DNA from: Opisthorchis felineus
Lineage: Eukaryota; Platyhelminthes; Trematoda; Opisthorchiida; Opisthorchiidae
NCBI GenBank assembly: GCA_004794785.1
Contig: SJOL01007097.1
Location: 735,338 to 799,337 of the forward strand
DNA: 64,000 bases
Direction of reading: 5' to 3'
The notes beneath the pieces were generated by a model. It had not been told where the DNA came from and made no database searches. It worked only from the letters and a program-made list of their open reading frames with translations. Made by a program: the position numbers and the translations under genes. Below are positions 43,601 through 56,329 of this stretch, one piece after another. Positions within the stretch are counted from its first letter, which is position 1; each line of letters begins with the position of its first letter.

Positions 43601-46600
43601 TCGTGGAGTTTTCAGCAACAGTATGAGCACTGTACTTGGACTTTTCAATCCAAGACCTTTCAACTCCAATTTTGCCTCATAAAAAGTGCTTTTTCTGAGT
43701 CCTCGACGAGCTGCCAGCACAAGTAGTTTACTTATGAAGCCTAAAATGCCACATCCGACGCCAAGACACTTTTTTGTTTCAGGACTATCTCTGTATGGAT
43801 ATATGAATGTCATCCAAGAACAACATACACGACTTATTTCCTTTTCCCTTGATTAAGGTTGATCAAAACGATCGACCATTCAGCGCCATCAATTGTGGTT
43901 CATACGGGCGAGTGAAACAAAAGGAGGCCTCTAACGTTTCACACAACCTCCAGTATATTCAGAATTTTTTCACTGAGTGAACCAAGAAACCTATTCATAC
44001 TCAACTTAGATGTTTTGAGTCCTACCTAGTCTATGTGCCTTGTATTTGTTGAGACTGGGTAGACTCTGGGTAAAGCGACGTAGAATGTGCCTGAAAAGTC
44101 CTGGCATATTCAGGGTTTTTAAGTTCATTTTTCCCTGACAGTCTTCTGTTTTGTATTTAACAGTTATTGCTTATTTCATAGCCATTTCTGAAAAATTTAA
44201 GTAAATAGGAGCTAACGATATCTTTACAGTGAAATATGCCTTTGCTTGTCTTGTTAAACGTAGACTTTGGAGGTGGGAAAGCATTTAATTCATCTACACC
44301 TCGTGAATTTACAAAATCTGAAACCATATGTTTCAGGCCAGTCTTACTCGCAGGGGATCACATGACCTTGTGTGGCTTGCGGATCCGTTAGGAACTAAAT
44401 TTCATGATCACCACACCACTCTTTTTAAGCTCCTTAGGCGACTGGCCAATCGTCAAACATCTACCAGAAGCACGGCTTTTCTACAGGTCATTCTCAAGTT
44501 GGACCAACAGCAGTAAAAAGCAAGTGACTCCATGTACTTGCTGAAGCTGGACAGTTAGGCATCCGATTTGAATTTCACCTGCGAAAATGCGTGCGAAATA
44601 AGTAAGCAATCATCGGTTCGTAAACCCATCACTAGCCCGTCATTCCAGTTTTGACAGATGTGCCATCATTATGCGATTGTCACCTCCTTCCGATGTTTTC
44701 AAGCTCTCGTTGAGAACTTTTCAGCGCCTGAAATATTATTCTTTTAAACCTGCTACAAGCAATGTGCACAATTTCAGGGATTTAATCAGTTCCAAGAGAA
44801 AATGTGCTGCAGGTTCGATGCTTCCTCAGCAAAGTGGATAAAACGCTCGTATGATGTTTACTAAAAATTTGATTGATTATCGATATTGACAACACGTTGT
44901 GTGATTTGTGTACCATGCACACTACCACGAAGCTATTTTCTCCGAGTCCAGAGGTTGTATTCTGTAAACATCCAACCTATCGTATCGAAGGTATATCAAG
45001 TAGAACGCGTCTGACTAGCAACAGTACTTCTTGTGATGATAATGATGGTAACATTGTTAAAAAAATGCACTTTGGGTCCCAAGTGAACAGTCCAAAGGCT
45101 GTACAGTAAAATTAGACCAAAGTTACTCATGAATAGACGGAGTTGGTTTGCATGATCACTCAAGCGTATAACCAATGAAAAAATATTAACAGACGGGGCG
45201 TTTCGAGACAGTGTCCCACACAAAATTTGATAGAATTGTATATGACTAGTGCTCACTGGCATCCTTTGGGGAATAATGCTGATTGATAAGCAGTCTTCAT
45301 GAAAATGGTCCATTTTTAGCTCGGGAAATAGTGGTTAAGTAACTGTGGTCTATGTTGTATCTAACAGTCATAGAGACGAAGATAACGTTTTGAGATCGCA
45401 ACGATTTTGAGGATAAACTCTCCTATCCCTGTGCATCAACACAGGTGCATTTCTCCAAACCACGAAAAGTACCGGAATAGGGATGCTTCTTCCAAATTTT
45501 GAGGAGAAAACTTACAAGTGTAGACTACCCAGAGTAGTTTTTGCTTGGCTTCAGCAAAAATTACCAGAATAGCTTGAAAACTTTTGAAGCGCTCAAATTC
45601 GTGAAGATAGGGTGCCGCTACAGCACAGTCAGAATTTGAATCACTTAACAAGTAGTACGTTATCTTCATCTACTCAAGATCTTTTCAAATAAAAGTTGCT
45701 CGGACGGTTTTGACACCCGGACAGCGGGTAGGATGGCTAGAGGTGAACTCACCGCCCGAAGCAAGAGGGTTGAATAACCTTTTACGAATCCTACTTGAAG
45801 TCACTTTGACTGTCAGGGATGTGCCGCAGGCTGCTTCCGGACGTTCCAACCTACATTACGAACAAGAGATGTTGCAGCTGCGTGTACATTTTTGAAAGCA
45901 CTGTGTTTGACACTCACTAGCTCAGAGGAATAGTGCGGATCTGGTAGAGAATATGTGGTCAATGGCACTGTGGTTCATCAGAGGATTCTGGGCAAAAATA
46001 ACCCTTCCACGATAGACCGACCTGTCAAACTTCATAGGTTATGTCAGTCATGTACTTTTGATGTCAGGAAAATGCTTGACTCATAGATCCTTCTTCCTCC
46101 CGCTGTGTGTAAGGCTGAACATTCCATGAATGATCATTCCATGCCATGAAAATGAGGCATGAAAATACCCACTGGTCAACTCAGGTGCATTGTTAATTGC
46201 GATCTTCCCTGGAAAGAAGCCTTGGAACAATATAACTTGTCGGCTGGGATCCGTGACGGATGTGGCTCCATCATACAACCGATGATGATTTAGCATCAAG
46301 GCTTTTTCCTTCAGTGCGTAGCTCTCTTATCACTGGCTGTGCAAGTGAAGGGAGTCTATCCTGGCTCATAATTTGCCTACCTGAAAAAAATTATAAAATG
46401 GTAAGCGGTTAACGAACTTACTGAAACGGATAATCCGTCAGGTGAAAAATTTCACCAAGGGCTGCTCAAATAGTTATGAAAAGGTGGTTGAATTAGAGTT
46501 TTCATCCCTAGTAGGACAGTATGCATATTTGTACCAAACGAGGTCTTTCACAAAAATTTCTACTATTTAGTTTTCTGGACTCATGGCCAAGGTAAATTGG

Positions 46601-49600
46601 CTACATTTAAGAGGTGAGTTATGTCCTATTGTGCTTCCATTCAAAATTAGGTCGTAGAGGCCCATTATCAGCCCGAGCTAACTATTGGGCCAAGCTAAAG
46701 CGTACACATAAATCTGAGCTCTTCCAGTAGTGTAAACCTATCAAGAAGATGGATCCATCTTATATTGGACATGTCGGGTTACCTAGTGGGTATTTCAACG
46801 GATAACCCCGTACGGATTTCGGAGGACGCAGGAAAGGATACATTTCCAATCTCAGAATTCAGTATTAACGTAAAGGTTATCCCATTTTCCCATAATATGT
46901 ATTTTTCCATGCTTTTTCGTCCTTTGAGAGTAATAGACACCTACGGTCATGAGGTGCTACGCGTAGCAATACAAAATCCTGTAGTTTCTTCACGGTCGTC
47001 ACTGCATGAGTAACTCTACCTCACTGAGCAACGCTCTTGAAAGCTAAAGCAGGCTCGCCTTTACATATAAGACAGCGAACATCATGTCAGGTTCTGGTGC
47101 AACAGTTTCGTCTGCTCTTCCAGTTTGTGCTACTCCCTGATAAAAATGGATTCTGAATTGTGAGGAAAGCTTTCTACGTTCCACCGCTACATTGCGAAGA
47201 TACGATTGGAAGAAGTGAGCACCACGGTGCATTTGGTGCATACAACCATCAGGTTTCACCACTGTCCTACACTTGTGTTCTCCCTAGTTTGGGACATTTA
47301 TATGTAACATTTCCGAGGTTGTACGGGAGCAGAAAATTAGTGTCTCTCTCCCTCTCTGATGATTCCTGTGACGGTAGAGAAATCGTAACCAACTTAACCT
47401 ACCATGTGTCTCTCCATCCATGTTAGATTCTACAAAAACTGTTTCGGGGGACTGATCACCTGGCGTATCCAGTGAAATTCCGTCAGCTGCGCCACCGGAT
47501 GAACGTACGTATAATGGGCTGATAGATGCTACACTAAGTGCTTATTGGATTGGAAGGTGGTCGACCCTGAGAAATAAATTTAGGCAAATTTCAACCCAGG
47601 AACTTCGTTGAGATTTAGACAACTGGCAGCTGATGCAACGATTTTAATTCCGAAAATAAACTTTTGAACAAACCATAGTGGAGATCTTTTTTGGGGTGTG
47701 TATGGAGTACACACATTAGAGATCGTTTGTGGTTTTTATTTAGCCCGTTTTTTGTGAGGTCAGTGTACGACGTAGTCGAGAATGAGAGGAAACCGTCGAC
47801 TATCTTGCGAAATCTACTCGCAAGTAGTAAAAGTACGTCGCATATAAGTGAGCCCAAGGAAGTGCTGAATGGGCAGCTCCCTCCTTGTCCGGCTTCTCTC
47901 TTCCTTGAACATGCATCAGGCTTTCCAGACTCGAAGCTATTGTTATCTAACTTTCTCACAAATGGCTGAGGCTACCACGTCTCTTTTACCGTAGTGGGCA
48001 TGTTGTATAACTCAGTTTGAGACATCATTACCACAACTGTCGACTGTTCGAATACCGCTGAGAATTCGATAGTTTATCGAGCGACCATCACAGTAACGAC
48101 CCTGTCTTATTAGGCGGTTTGCCTTTGCATGAACAGTGGGCAGTAGTTGGTCTACCAATGAGATGGGACGGTCTCTCTAATAAGGTTGGATTTGCTTGAC
48201 GTCGTTGAATTGGTTACAGGAAGCAATTAGTGCTGTGGTAGAGTTTACGGTTTCATCCGGATGATCATTGTTAGACGGCGACAATCAAACTTTGATGGAG
48301 CACAGATAGATGTTCCGTTCCGCTGGTCTCTTACGGAACTGCCTGTCTTTGTGATTGGTGACCTTCTGATAAGTGTGTGTAGAACTTTGTTTACCAGTCT
48401 GTATACGCTTGTGTTTGTCAGTATAACTTCTGCATAATATCTTCCTGATTATTACTAAATGCACGCAAATATAACGCGGAAAGTCACGTGATGGAGTCAC
48501 GTGATGCCCATTTAACATAAAGACGATTACTTTTGAAGTCTTTGATGCAAATGAAACTTTTTCCATACACTTATCTGCATACCAATTTAGTTTTGACTGG
48601 AGATTCACCTGGATCCCAGATCATTTTCTCGTTTAGGATGTTCTTCTTCAAATGAATATACTGCACCAGGTCGCCTCACGTATCAGTTTGTAAGGAATTC
48701 GAGGTATCACGGCACTACTAATAAGGTTCCTGAAAACTCTTCGACAGCTCATGAACGGTTTCGCCATTTTTGGGGCTCATTAGGTAGGAACAGCCCCCAA
48801 GTTTCCATCAACTTGTGCCTACCTGACGAGCCCCAAGAAGGTCGAAAGGGGTCATGGGCTGTCGAAGAATTTTTAGAAACTGTGTCTGGTTCGAAAGTTT
48901 TGATATGTATTTTGGGTTTTGTTAGGAAAAAATGTCGGAAAAACTTCTACTCTGCGATTAAGCCAGTGAAATGGAAATACGGTGACATTCAACTGCTGGT
49001 GTTGGCTTTTGTGAAACCAGTGATTTTTGAAACTGCAGAAGGAGCGAAATTTTAATAACTTCACCGGTAACGGAAACAAAGCAGTCGGAAGGTTTCTCTA
49101 CAACTCTAAACCCAAAACAGTCGTCGTGATTTCAGTCATCACCTCACATTAACTTTGAGGTCGGCTAACTGCAAGAACCAACTACTAATTTCCTCAACCG
49201 TTATCCGGTCCTTCTCTAAAGATGTCCATGAGATTTGCAATCAAAACGAAGATAATCATAACCAGTCTAGTAAAGATACACAAACCTAATTTTATGTCCA
49301 CTTGACAGTACAAAGTCAACACAGATCAACCCGCAAATAATCTGAGCTACACATCGTCAGGTTACCAGAGTTTCGAGACCAAACTCTCCAATTTCTAGCT
49401 CTCGTAGCAATGAACATTCACGTAACACCTGTGGGTTCAGATGAGTCACGTGTAATAAATGTAACGCAGTCAGTCCAATTCATTCCTTTTGCACCATTAG
49501 TATGAGATGCAAAGAACTGTCGCATGAATTCGAGCCCTGGCTTTGACAATCAGCAAACCGGCTTAGCAATACCGTCTTCGTTCCTTTGTCACTGGTGGTA

Positions 49601-50108
49601 AGTCCACTATAAATTCATTGGGGATCCTGGGAGTGTTGCATCTTTCATTCTCGTTAATGCACTTAACCAGACTCTTCCGAATTCTCGGTTTTGACACTGC
49701 TTTACGTGGCATTACAGGCCACATGCTGCTCGCCATCAGACAGTGTGTGATTTTTAATTGTGAACGGTCAAGAAAGACTTGCCACTGCGAATTTGCTACC
49801 ATCGGTCCGGGGTCTCCAAACTATGAAAGACATTTGAGTTTTCTGTCTTTCCTTTGTTCGCCAGATGTGTTATTAACAAAGCCGTTCACATGTGACCTGG
49901 AGTTTCTATGTGGAAATTCCATCAATGAAGAAATTCTGTCGCAAAATGGTCTAAAATTAGCTTCCATGAGGAAGTAACAACCACTAGTACAGAAGACATA
50001 CTTTTTTGTTGATTACCTCAATTTTTGGTGGGGAAAAAGCCAAGGATCGGACAGCTTATCCGCTTGATTTTATATGGGTGTAGACTGCGATGTAGGTTTC
50101 GTGGTGGG
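40691..50108. other. Unannotated stretch before the cysteine-rich gene
   Basis: Contains a minus frame at 41172-41462 that reads smoothly for about 90 codons, a small perfect hairpin at 41855-41878 (8-bp arms, 8-nt loop), and several 80-120 codon frames (44996-45313 minus, 47615-47959 minus, 49618-49977 plus) that resemble nothing I know. No SINE or LINE copies recognised. Confidence 0.3.
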
Positions 50109-50451
50109 ATAAAGTTTCTACTTTCACATGCCGCCCTGTTGATTATAGTTTTATTGTACTTGGAACCTTTAACAGAAATTTGGCGAACGTTGTGCCAAGT
50201 TTACTACAGTTAGAATAGCTTTCTTGTGAACAATGCTTAGTCATTGGTCTCTTCCTTTTCGTTCTACAGTGAGCTGTATGGAGGAAGGAATGGAATGCAG
50301 CAAGACGTTGAAGACGCACTGTTGTGGAGAACTGATTTGTCATCTGACGAGTGCCTTCAGAGGAACATGCAAAAGATGCCTACCAGTTGGTGCATTTTGT
50401 CTGAATTCATCCGAGTGTTGCAGCCGAAAATGCATCTTGAAATGCAAGTAG
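50109..50451 (+). CDS. Probable secreted UPF0506-like double cystine-knot protein, two exons, start unresolved
   Basis: Exon 2 (50270-50451) follows acceptor TTTTCGTTCTACAG and ends in TAG. Its twelve cysteines fall in two modules: C-x6-C-x7-CC-x4-C-x9-C, two residues, then C-x6-C-x5-CC-x3-C-x3-C. This is the inhibitor-cystine-knot type of spacing seen in the UPF0506 family known from schistosomes, usually small secreted proteins of unknown role. Upstream, 50109-50208 encodes a lysine then a hydrophobic run (FLLSHAALLIIVLLYL), like a signal peptide. It would splice in phase 1 through a 61-bp intron (50209-50269, GTTAGA to TACAG). The first codon of that stretch is ATA and there is no in-frame ATG, so the true first exon may lie elsewhere or the gene may be disabled. 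The family call is by cysteine spacing only; no toxic activity should be inferred. Confidence 0.55.
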
Positions 50452-51460
50452 GGGAACTCCAATATACTGAATGCAAAAAGTTACCACTGAACCAACAAAG
50501 CTATACACACATTCCTATTAAACGCGTGCAAAAATTTACGTGTTTTGACAGTGGTCCGAATCTTCCTTCGACGAATTAAAGAGTTTGGATGTGGGCAAAA
50601 GAAAGGTCCAAACAGGCCGATCGTATGGATTAACAGGTGATCTTAATTTTCCCAAAACACCTGAAGCTGCTTAAGACTTGATGAGTAACAAAAGGTTAGA
50701 ACGAGGTGCGTAAGATCATTATTTTTCACTTTTCAGTCCTGTCCACATAAACATTGGAAGGTTATGATTCACATTTTCCCCAAATTCTGCTGCCACACAG
50801 TCTCAGGCGACTCGGTAGGTAACTCGATACTTTGGATTCGCAGCAAATCTAAATAGTTTTGAAAAGATCGGGGCCATAAAAGAACTGCGAAAAGCCTGTT
50901 CATTTGAGCTATTCAAATGATTGAACATATCAAGATAATATTATATCCAGCCTTCCAGTAAAAGCCGACCGCTTGATACCACCTTTCATTTTTTTTTAAA
51001 TACGACCAGTATCATTTTAATAAGGTTTTGAGGACAGTTGGTTAATTTTGAGCTTCCTGTTGCTATGAGGTAGGTCGAGCCTTGAGGTAAACGGAGAAAC
51101 TTCGTTTTCTACTGTAGGTCGAACAAGAATAGTCGGAAGTCTTTGTTGTTTAGTGAGAATGACGTAGTCTTACGACCGAGGAATTGGTTATTGGACACCA
51201 GAGAAGAAAAATTTGCGTCCAAATAATGCATTAAAGGAGTTTAAAGAGCATAAACAGCAATTATGGAATGTTTACGTAGCCAGGGCACATATTATTCCAT
51301 ACTGCTGTGCAAATTTGACAACCTATGGACTTGGATCGTGACAGACAGAAGCATTATCATCTGTGAATATATATATATATAGTGCTGGGCCTAGGAGAAG
51401 AAAGTTATCAATGGGGTGGGAAGAAGGGGAAGAAAAAGCATGTGAAAGAGAAGGACGGGA
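50452..51460. other. Downstream flank of the cysteine-rich gene
   Basis: ATTAAA at about 50516 is a possible polyadenylation signal. The remainder is AT-rich without recognised elements and ends in an (AT)n run at 51368-51381. Confidence 0.35.
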
Positions 51461-51875
51461 GGTATCAGCAATAGCCTGTTTTTGCTCACCCGCCCTGCTG
51501 TATGCAGCAAGTAAGGCGACCCGGCTGACGGCACCACGTGACAGCCGATATGACATGAGTTGTATATGTTCAGCTCATGATTGTACGTGGGCTGGAATAT
51601 TACCAGGGCACCCACACCTAGACAGGAGGACGATTAGGGTCCACGACCAAAGCCTTTGGTTCAAAAGCCTGACAGCAAAACAGCGGTGTTTGGCTGGAAA
51701 TGCAAGTACGTTACCATTTAAAAGGAACACGGCGCCACACATGTTCCAATCTCCAACCTGAAAGACCAGGAGACCGTGTTCGTCAAAGCTCTAACCAGTG
51801 ACCAAGCTGGTATGAGAGACTCTGCGAGTGTCGCGCGGATAACCTCTAGTATAGCTCATTGGGTCGCCAAGGTAC
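51461..51875 (+). repeat. Three-module repeat (A-B-C), copy 1
   Basis: Module A (51461-51559) carries ATCAGCAATAGCCTGTTT, ACCCGCCCTG and GGCACCACGTGACAGCC. Module B (51572-51690) carries TACCAGGGC, GACGATTAGGGTCCACGACC and TTTGGTTCAAAAGCC. Module C (51736-51875) carries CCAGGAGACCGTG, GACCAAGCTGGTATGAGAG and TATAGCTCATTGGGT. All three modules recur at 60.7-61.5 kb in a different order. The reverse strand of B resembles the body of the SINE family. Confidence 0.65.
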
Positions 51876-51930
51876 ACAAACCGTCACATCACGGTAAGGT
51901 CCAGCCTCCTCGCGACGGATCCGTCACCTC

Positions 51931-52030
51931 CAACACCCTTTCAGTGCCTAGCTGCCATGCCACCCGAATGAAGCACGAGGATTGTGATAGCGCCAGGTTG
52001 CCCAAGCCTAGACAGGAAAAAACGAGATCT
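51931..52030 (-). mobile_element. tRNA-derived SINE, copy 8, 5'-truncated, minus strand
   Basis: Reverse complement shows CTGTCTAGGCTTGGGCAACC, CCTCGTGCTTCATTCGGG, TGGCATGGCAGCTAGGCAC and AAAGGGTG. The tRNA-like head is absent. It lies directly after module C of the permuted repeat. Confidence 0.75.
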
Positions 52031-55000
52031 AATGTATCTCTGAGGGAATGAAACAAACCGGTTTACCAATCCACGTTGCTTCTCTGTTAAGTGATGACGT
52101 CCACACATATTCCTTTAAACAACTGGCTTCACTTACTGTATTCTTCCTGTTTTTCATACGGCTTTGATTAAATTTATCATGCTCTTACCACATTGAGACC
52201 CGCGCTGTTCAAAGGAAACGTTTTCCTCTATTAAGCAGGATAGGAACAACGGCCTTACTCTCCGTAACCAGATGGCTAAAAATGCGGTAGTGGTTGGTCT
52301 TTTTACGACTAGTTTTTTTGGTTTATAAAAATAAGCTAGTCTTGCGTCTTCGATCACTCGGACGTCGCATAGTAGGTGAGTACGTTAGTTTTCCACTGTC
52401 AGTCTCCACAGCTTAAAGCGACCTGCGAATCCTCTCACTTAGTTGTTCCGCTACCGTAGACAAGCCTTCAAATTTTTGTAGTTATAATGCTCCTTCAGCA
52501 GGTACTGTTGACCACTCGAAATAAACCCATCGACAGTTTTGAACAGTTGTAATCTATTCTCGAATCCAGTGTGGAATTATGTGAGCCAATTCAAAGTGCA
52601 GAGTCCTTGCTGAAATACGCAACAGTCGTTTCTTCCTGCTACTCCTTTTGAAGGCTACAAAAATGGTGCAAACATTTACCTTGACATTTAGAATCAATGA
52701 TGCGGCTTGGTTTGCTGAGTATTCTTTGATTCAGGCAACCTGCTGTTGATCGAGAGATGCGTCGGTGTTTTCGTTCTTGCGCTCACAGTGACGACCAAAA
52801 CCGAGTCGTCGAAGTTCTCTCGTGATCGGCCAGCCACGGTTTGCTGGGTACAGCGACACCATTCAATTGGCGTTTTATTTCTTTTCTCAACAAGGGTGGC
52901 TAGCAGGGTCAAAAGCTAGCCTACTAGCCTATTCTGCCTCTTGGAATGGCAGTGCTGTTGCTTTTACAAGTATGAGGATGTCAGTTGCCTCGAAAAACCT
53001 ACTGTTTTTCAACTTGTGTAGCGGCGAACAAAGTGGCCTTACTGCCAGGCCCCTGGACAGTAGCTCGTAGCTGCTTTCTGTCTGCTCGCTGCCCCTCCCT
53101 TGTCACAGATGGTGTTATATCTTCTGCTGACCCCGCTCCAGTGCCTAGTGCCGGAAAAAGGCTCACAGAAGGGAACACAACAGCTTTATTCCGAACAAGC
53201 GAGTGCGCGTGCAAGTGCGTGCGAGTGCAGTGCAAGTGCGAAAAGTACAACGGCTTCAAGCTATTTATTGGAGGGACACTGTCTGAACTTGGTCCAATGC
53301 TGACGCACGCTGTCTGGCCTTGGTACGAGGCTGTGACGCGCTGCATATTGAGTGGGCGTTGTCTGACGTTAGCATCTAGTGGAGCTGAGGGTTTCAGTAG
53401 ATTTCGGGCATTCAGTGGTTGCTTTCAGGAATCTGACCTTCCCAATAGATGGCATTTAAGTTACTGTCTTCCAGCCGGTGAGTCTCGAATGGTCACCGCA
53501 GAACCAGGTGACAATTGACAACCGGTGAAGCTGTTGCAGCCTACGTATAGTCTTACCCATGGGGTACTCCCAAATAAGCCATGCTTTTAAGACTGCCCTG
53601 AGGGAAATTCCACCGCACTGCACTCTAGGCAAGTTTCTTGAAAGGGCGAGGGTTACTTCTCAGCATTCCCAGTCAGTAATCTTGGTTTATCGGATAAGTG
53701 ACACACTAGTTATGTTACCCATATTTCCCTAAAGATGGGTCACCTGCTGCCTGCATTTACCGTATCTCTTTATTTTCGAGGCAAAATTAGAATATTCTTG
53801 CTTGTGGGGCTTGTTTGCTTCTTCTGCAGGGCTGACGCTTGGAGGTGGGACACACTAGTCCACCCGATGCACGGTGACTCGTACTCGTTCATAGGACAAG
53901 ACGTGTCCCCATCCTTACTATGGTGAATGCACCCAGGCTATTCTTTGCAGCGTCCCTCTCACGCTGTTTCAAATACGCGGCACATGTACCTGTGGACGCA
54001 TTATGTTAGGGTGAATAATTTAAAAGGTGGTGACTCTGGGTTCTTTGAGCAATTCCAGAGTTCCTTTAGTTTAAACTTTTCGCCTCGCGCAACGTGCATC
54101 TGCGTTGAGTTGAGTAATGTGTGGGAAATGCATTGCAGACGGAAGTCGGCTGAATATCTTCAGGTTTGCCCAGAGGTTAGTTTGATGAGTGACGAGTTAG
54201 GTGAAGGGTGGATGCGGGGGAGGAAGTAAACATCACAATCTGGATGAGAGTGGTAGTGGGGACAAAGACTTTGTTATATGCAGGGTTTTGCAGGCTTCCG
54301 TGTGCTTTATCGGCTTAGCACGGATATGGAAATTGAATGCTCATTCACTGCATTTCGGCACACAACGAAGCAGATGTTGATCATCCTTAATCGTAGGTCT
54401 AGTTACACGATTCTAGAGCAAACTTGACGTATTTTTCATGTGCCTGATGTAGCATTCTGCGTCTGTTTTAAGCCAGGGATCCCAAGTATGGCCTGCATTA
54501 TCGACGGACGGTCTTACGTAGAGGTTAGTAAGTGTCATCTGAAGGTGCGACACAAGAGACCAAGAGGTTTATCTGTGGTGACGGCGGGCGTTCAACACTG
54601 CGCTGGCTGATGAAGGCCCCAAAGCTTCTCGCGTGGGCGGAATTTCATAACATTAGGGGTGGAGGAGCGTAAATTTATTGGTGGGATCGACCGACAGGAG
54701 GAAAGTAGCACTTACCTCCAATGAGCGGACGGCGGTTATCAGCGAAATTGTCAGAAACTGTCTGCAGATCTTGTCATAGCCGAGAGTAATCCTATGGAGG
54801 TCTACGTAGATTTAGCTCTTGATTTCACAAGTGAAAGGTTGAAAAGACGAGGTGATCGTTGCAAAAAGGCCGTTAAGGAGGTCCAAAAATTGGGAAGACT
54901 GCATAACCGTGCCTTGCAAACAGCCGCGCAACAGCAAAAATGTGCCCACACAGTTTTCCTCCTTCAAAAAGCTGTAAAAAACTCAAAGAGTCCTGTTACC

Positions 55001-56329
55001 TTCGGTCACAAGCCGTCAAGAAGTTCATCTGATCTATTTGTTCTGAATTCCTGCCTTCGAATTTCTAAGTTAGTCGTTTTTGGACAATAAGAGATGTGCA
55101 AGACAAATTCTGTGTCCGCACTGTAGCAGGTTGAAAAATTCCAATTCTGTTGGTGTATTCTGAGGTGGCCATTGCGATAGTCATCACCATACCGGGAGAC
55201 AGGGTGAAGAAGTCAGATTTCCATATCTTTCTGGAGTCAAGCCTTTTCCTTACTTGCCAGGTTAGGTTAACCTCGTTATTTTCCGTCCAGGAGTGCTTCT
55301 TGTTGCAATGCTCGCCCTTCGGATCGCCACTTGCTCCGTTTGGTGTGGGAGAACTTCATATTCTGTATCGTCTCTCACGGGGAAACATAGTGGGATCGTG
55401 AGCAGTTCAAGTTTGATGGCCTGATGCGAATAAGGCTGTGTTAAGATGGTAATGGTGTCTAGAGGGAAGATAGACGGCGTGCGTGGATGTTCCCACGCTG
55501 TTTCCTTAAGTATACTGCAGGTTCCTCTAGGCTGTTTGTATTGTACCGCTCCGTTTAAGCAGCGATATTCGGTGTTTTACATTCTGCTTTAAATCAGGGT
55601 GCCATTTTGTAGGTAACAGAGGTGCAATAAGTTGGATCCACGTTCCTCTCCATATAGCACTCAATAGGTGTCCAATAATGCTGCCTAATACGGTTGCTCG
55701 TCCATATTTGTCCACTGAGTGTTTTGAGGAATACCGACAGGTGAAGGCATTGCCTAACTGTTAAAAATACATTTCAGGTAGGACGCAGCTGAGGTAAGAT
55801 ATATTCGTTTCAAAATTTACAGCCGTAGCGAACGATTAGCCGTTAGAGGCGGTACCCCAAGACGAGGGAACGAATTGGTGCACACTCAACCCGGCCATGA
55901 CAGGCATCAAAACGAACGGCAAATTCCTGCTTTTTGTGCGCAAAGCGGCCTTTTCTTCAAAATGCTATAGTGGAAATGCATAAGTGTTCGATATCCAGCA
56001 GCGCAATTTTTAGTTGCGTTGCAGCGAATTAATCACATAGTAGGTGGAAATTGTAACGAGTTCATGGTTTTAGCTTTTCTTAAAAGTCAGCCATGGAAGT
56101 TTTTGCGCAGTAATCTTTTTTAAAGATGATGATTTCATAAGCCGAGAAAATTAGCCTTACATAAACACTGTGTAGCAGCATCTTTAATTCTGTTAACACA
56201 TGACGCAGTTCATTTAAAAGCGGGGTTGTCTTTGAAGCCATGATTGAGCCGGGTTATAAAAACCGGTTTTTTTGCATTTTCGAGGACCGGACAGGCACGT
56301 CCGTATAATGGGACAACTTACTGTTATTG
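52031..56329. other. Mixed stretch with unassigned open frames
   Basis: The plus frame 52985-53518 (177 codons, first possible start TTG) and frames at 53735, 53927 and 54794, which start with ATG, are open but match no family I know. The 54794-55090 frame is lysine-rich and could form a helix. A short repeat of GCGAGTGC/GCAAGTGC units lies at 53198-53241. No LINE or SINE motif seen. Confidence 0.3.
53198..53241 (+). repeat. Short imperfect tandem repeat
   Basis: Units of the type GCGAGTGC, GCGTGCAAGTGC and GCAAGTGCG alternate over about 44 bp. It codes for a cysteine-rich stutter in the overlapping open frame, most likely by accident. Confidence 0.5.

Noticed and set aside
46765..47013. Frame with RPLRVIDTYGHEVLRV, reminiscent of a phospholipid scramblase segment
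   Set aside because: Similarity covers about fifteen residues, there is no acceptor nearby, and the cysteine-rich motif that should follow in scramblases is absent.
47615..47969. Long open frames on both strands over the same interval
   Set aside because: Mutually overlapping frames without motifs; most likely a stretch poor in stop codons by chance.
51323..51556. Minus-strand open frame across repeat module A
   Set aside because: It is the open reverse strand of a repeat; the second copy of module A does not keep the frame.
52985..53518. 177-codon plus-strand frame
   Set aside because: Starts only at TTG, includes a tandem-repeat stutter, overlaps an open minus frame, and has no recognisable domain.
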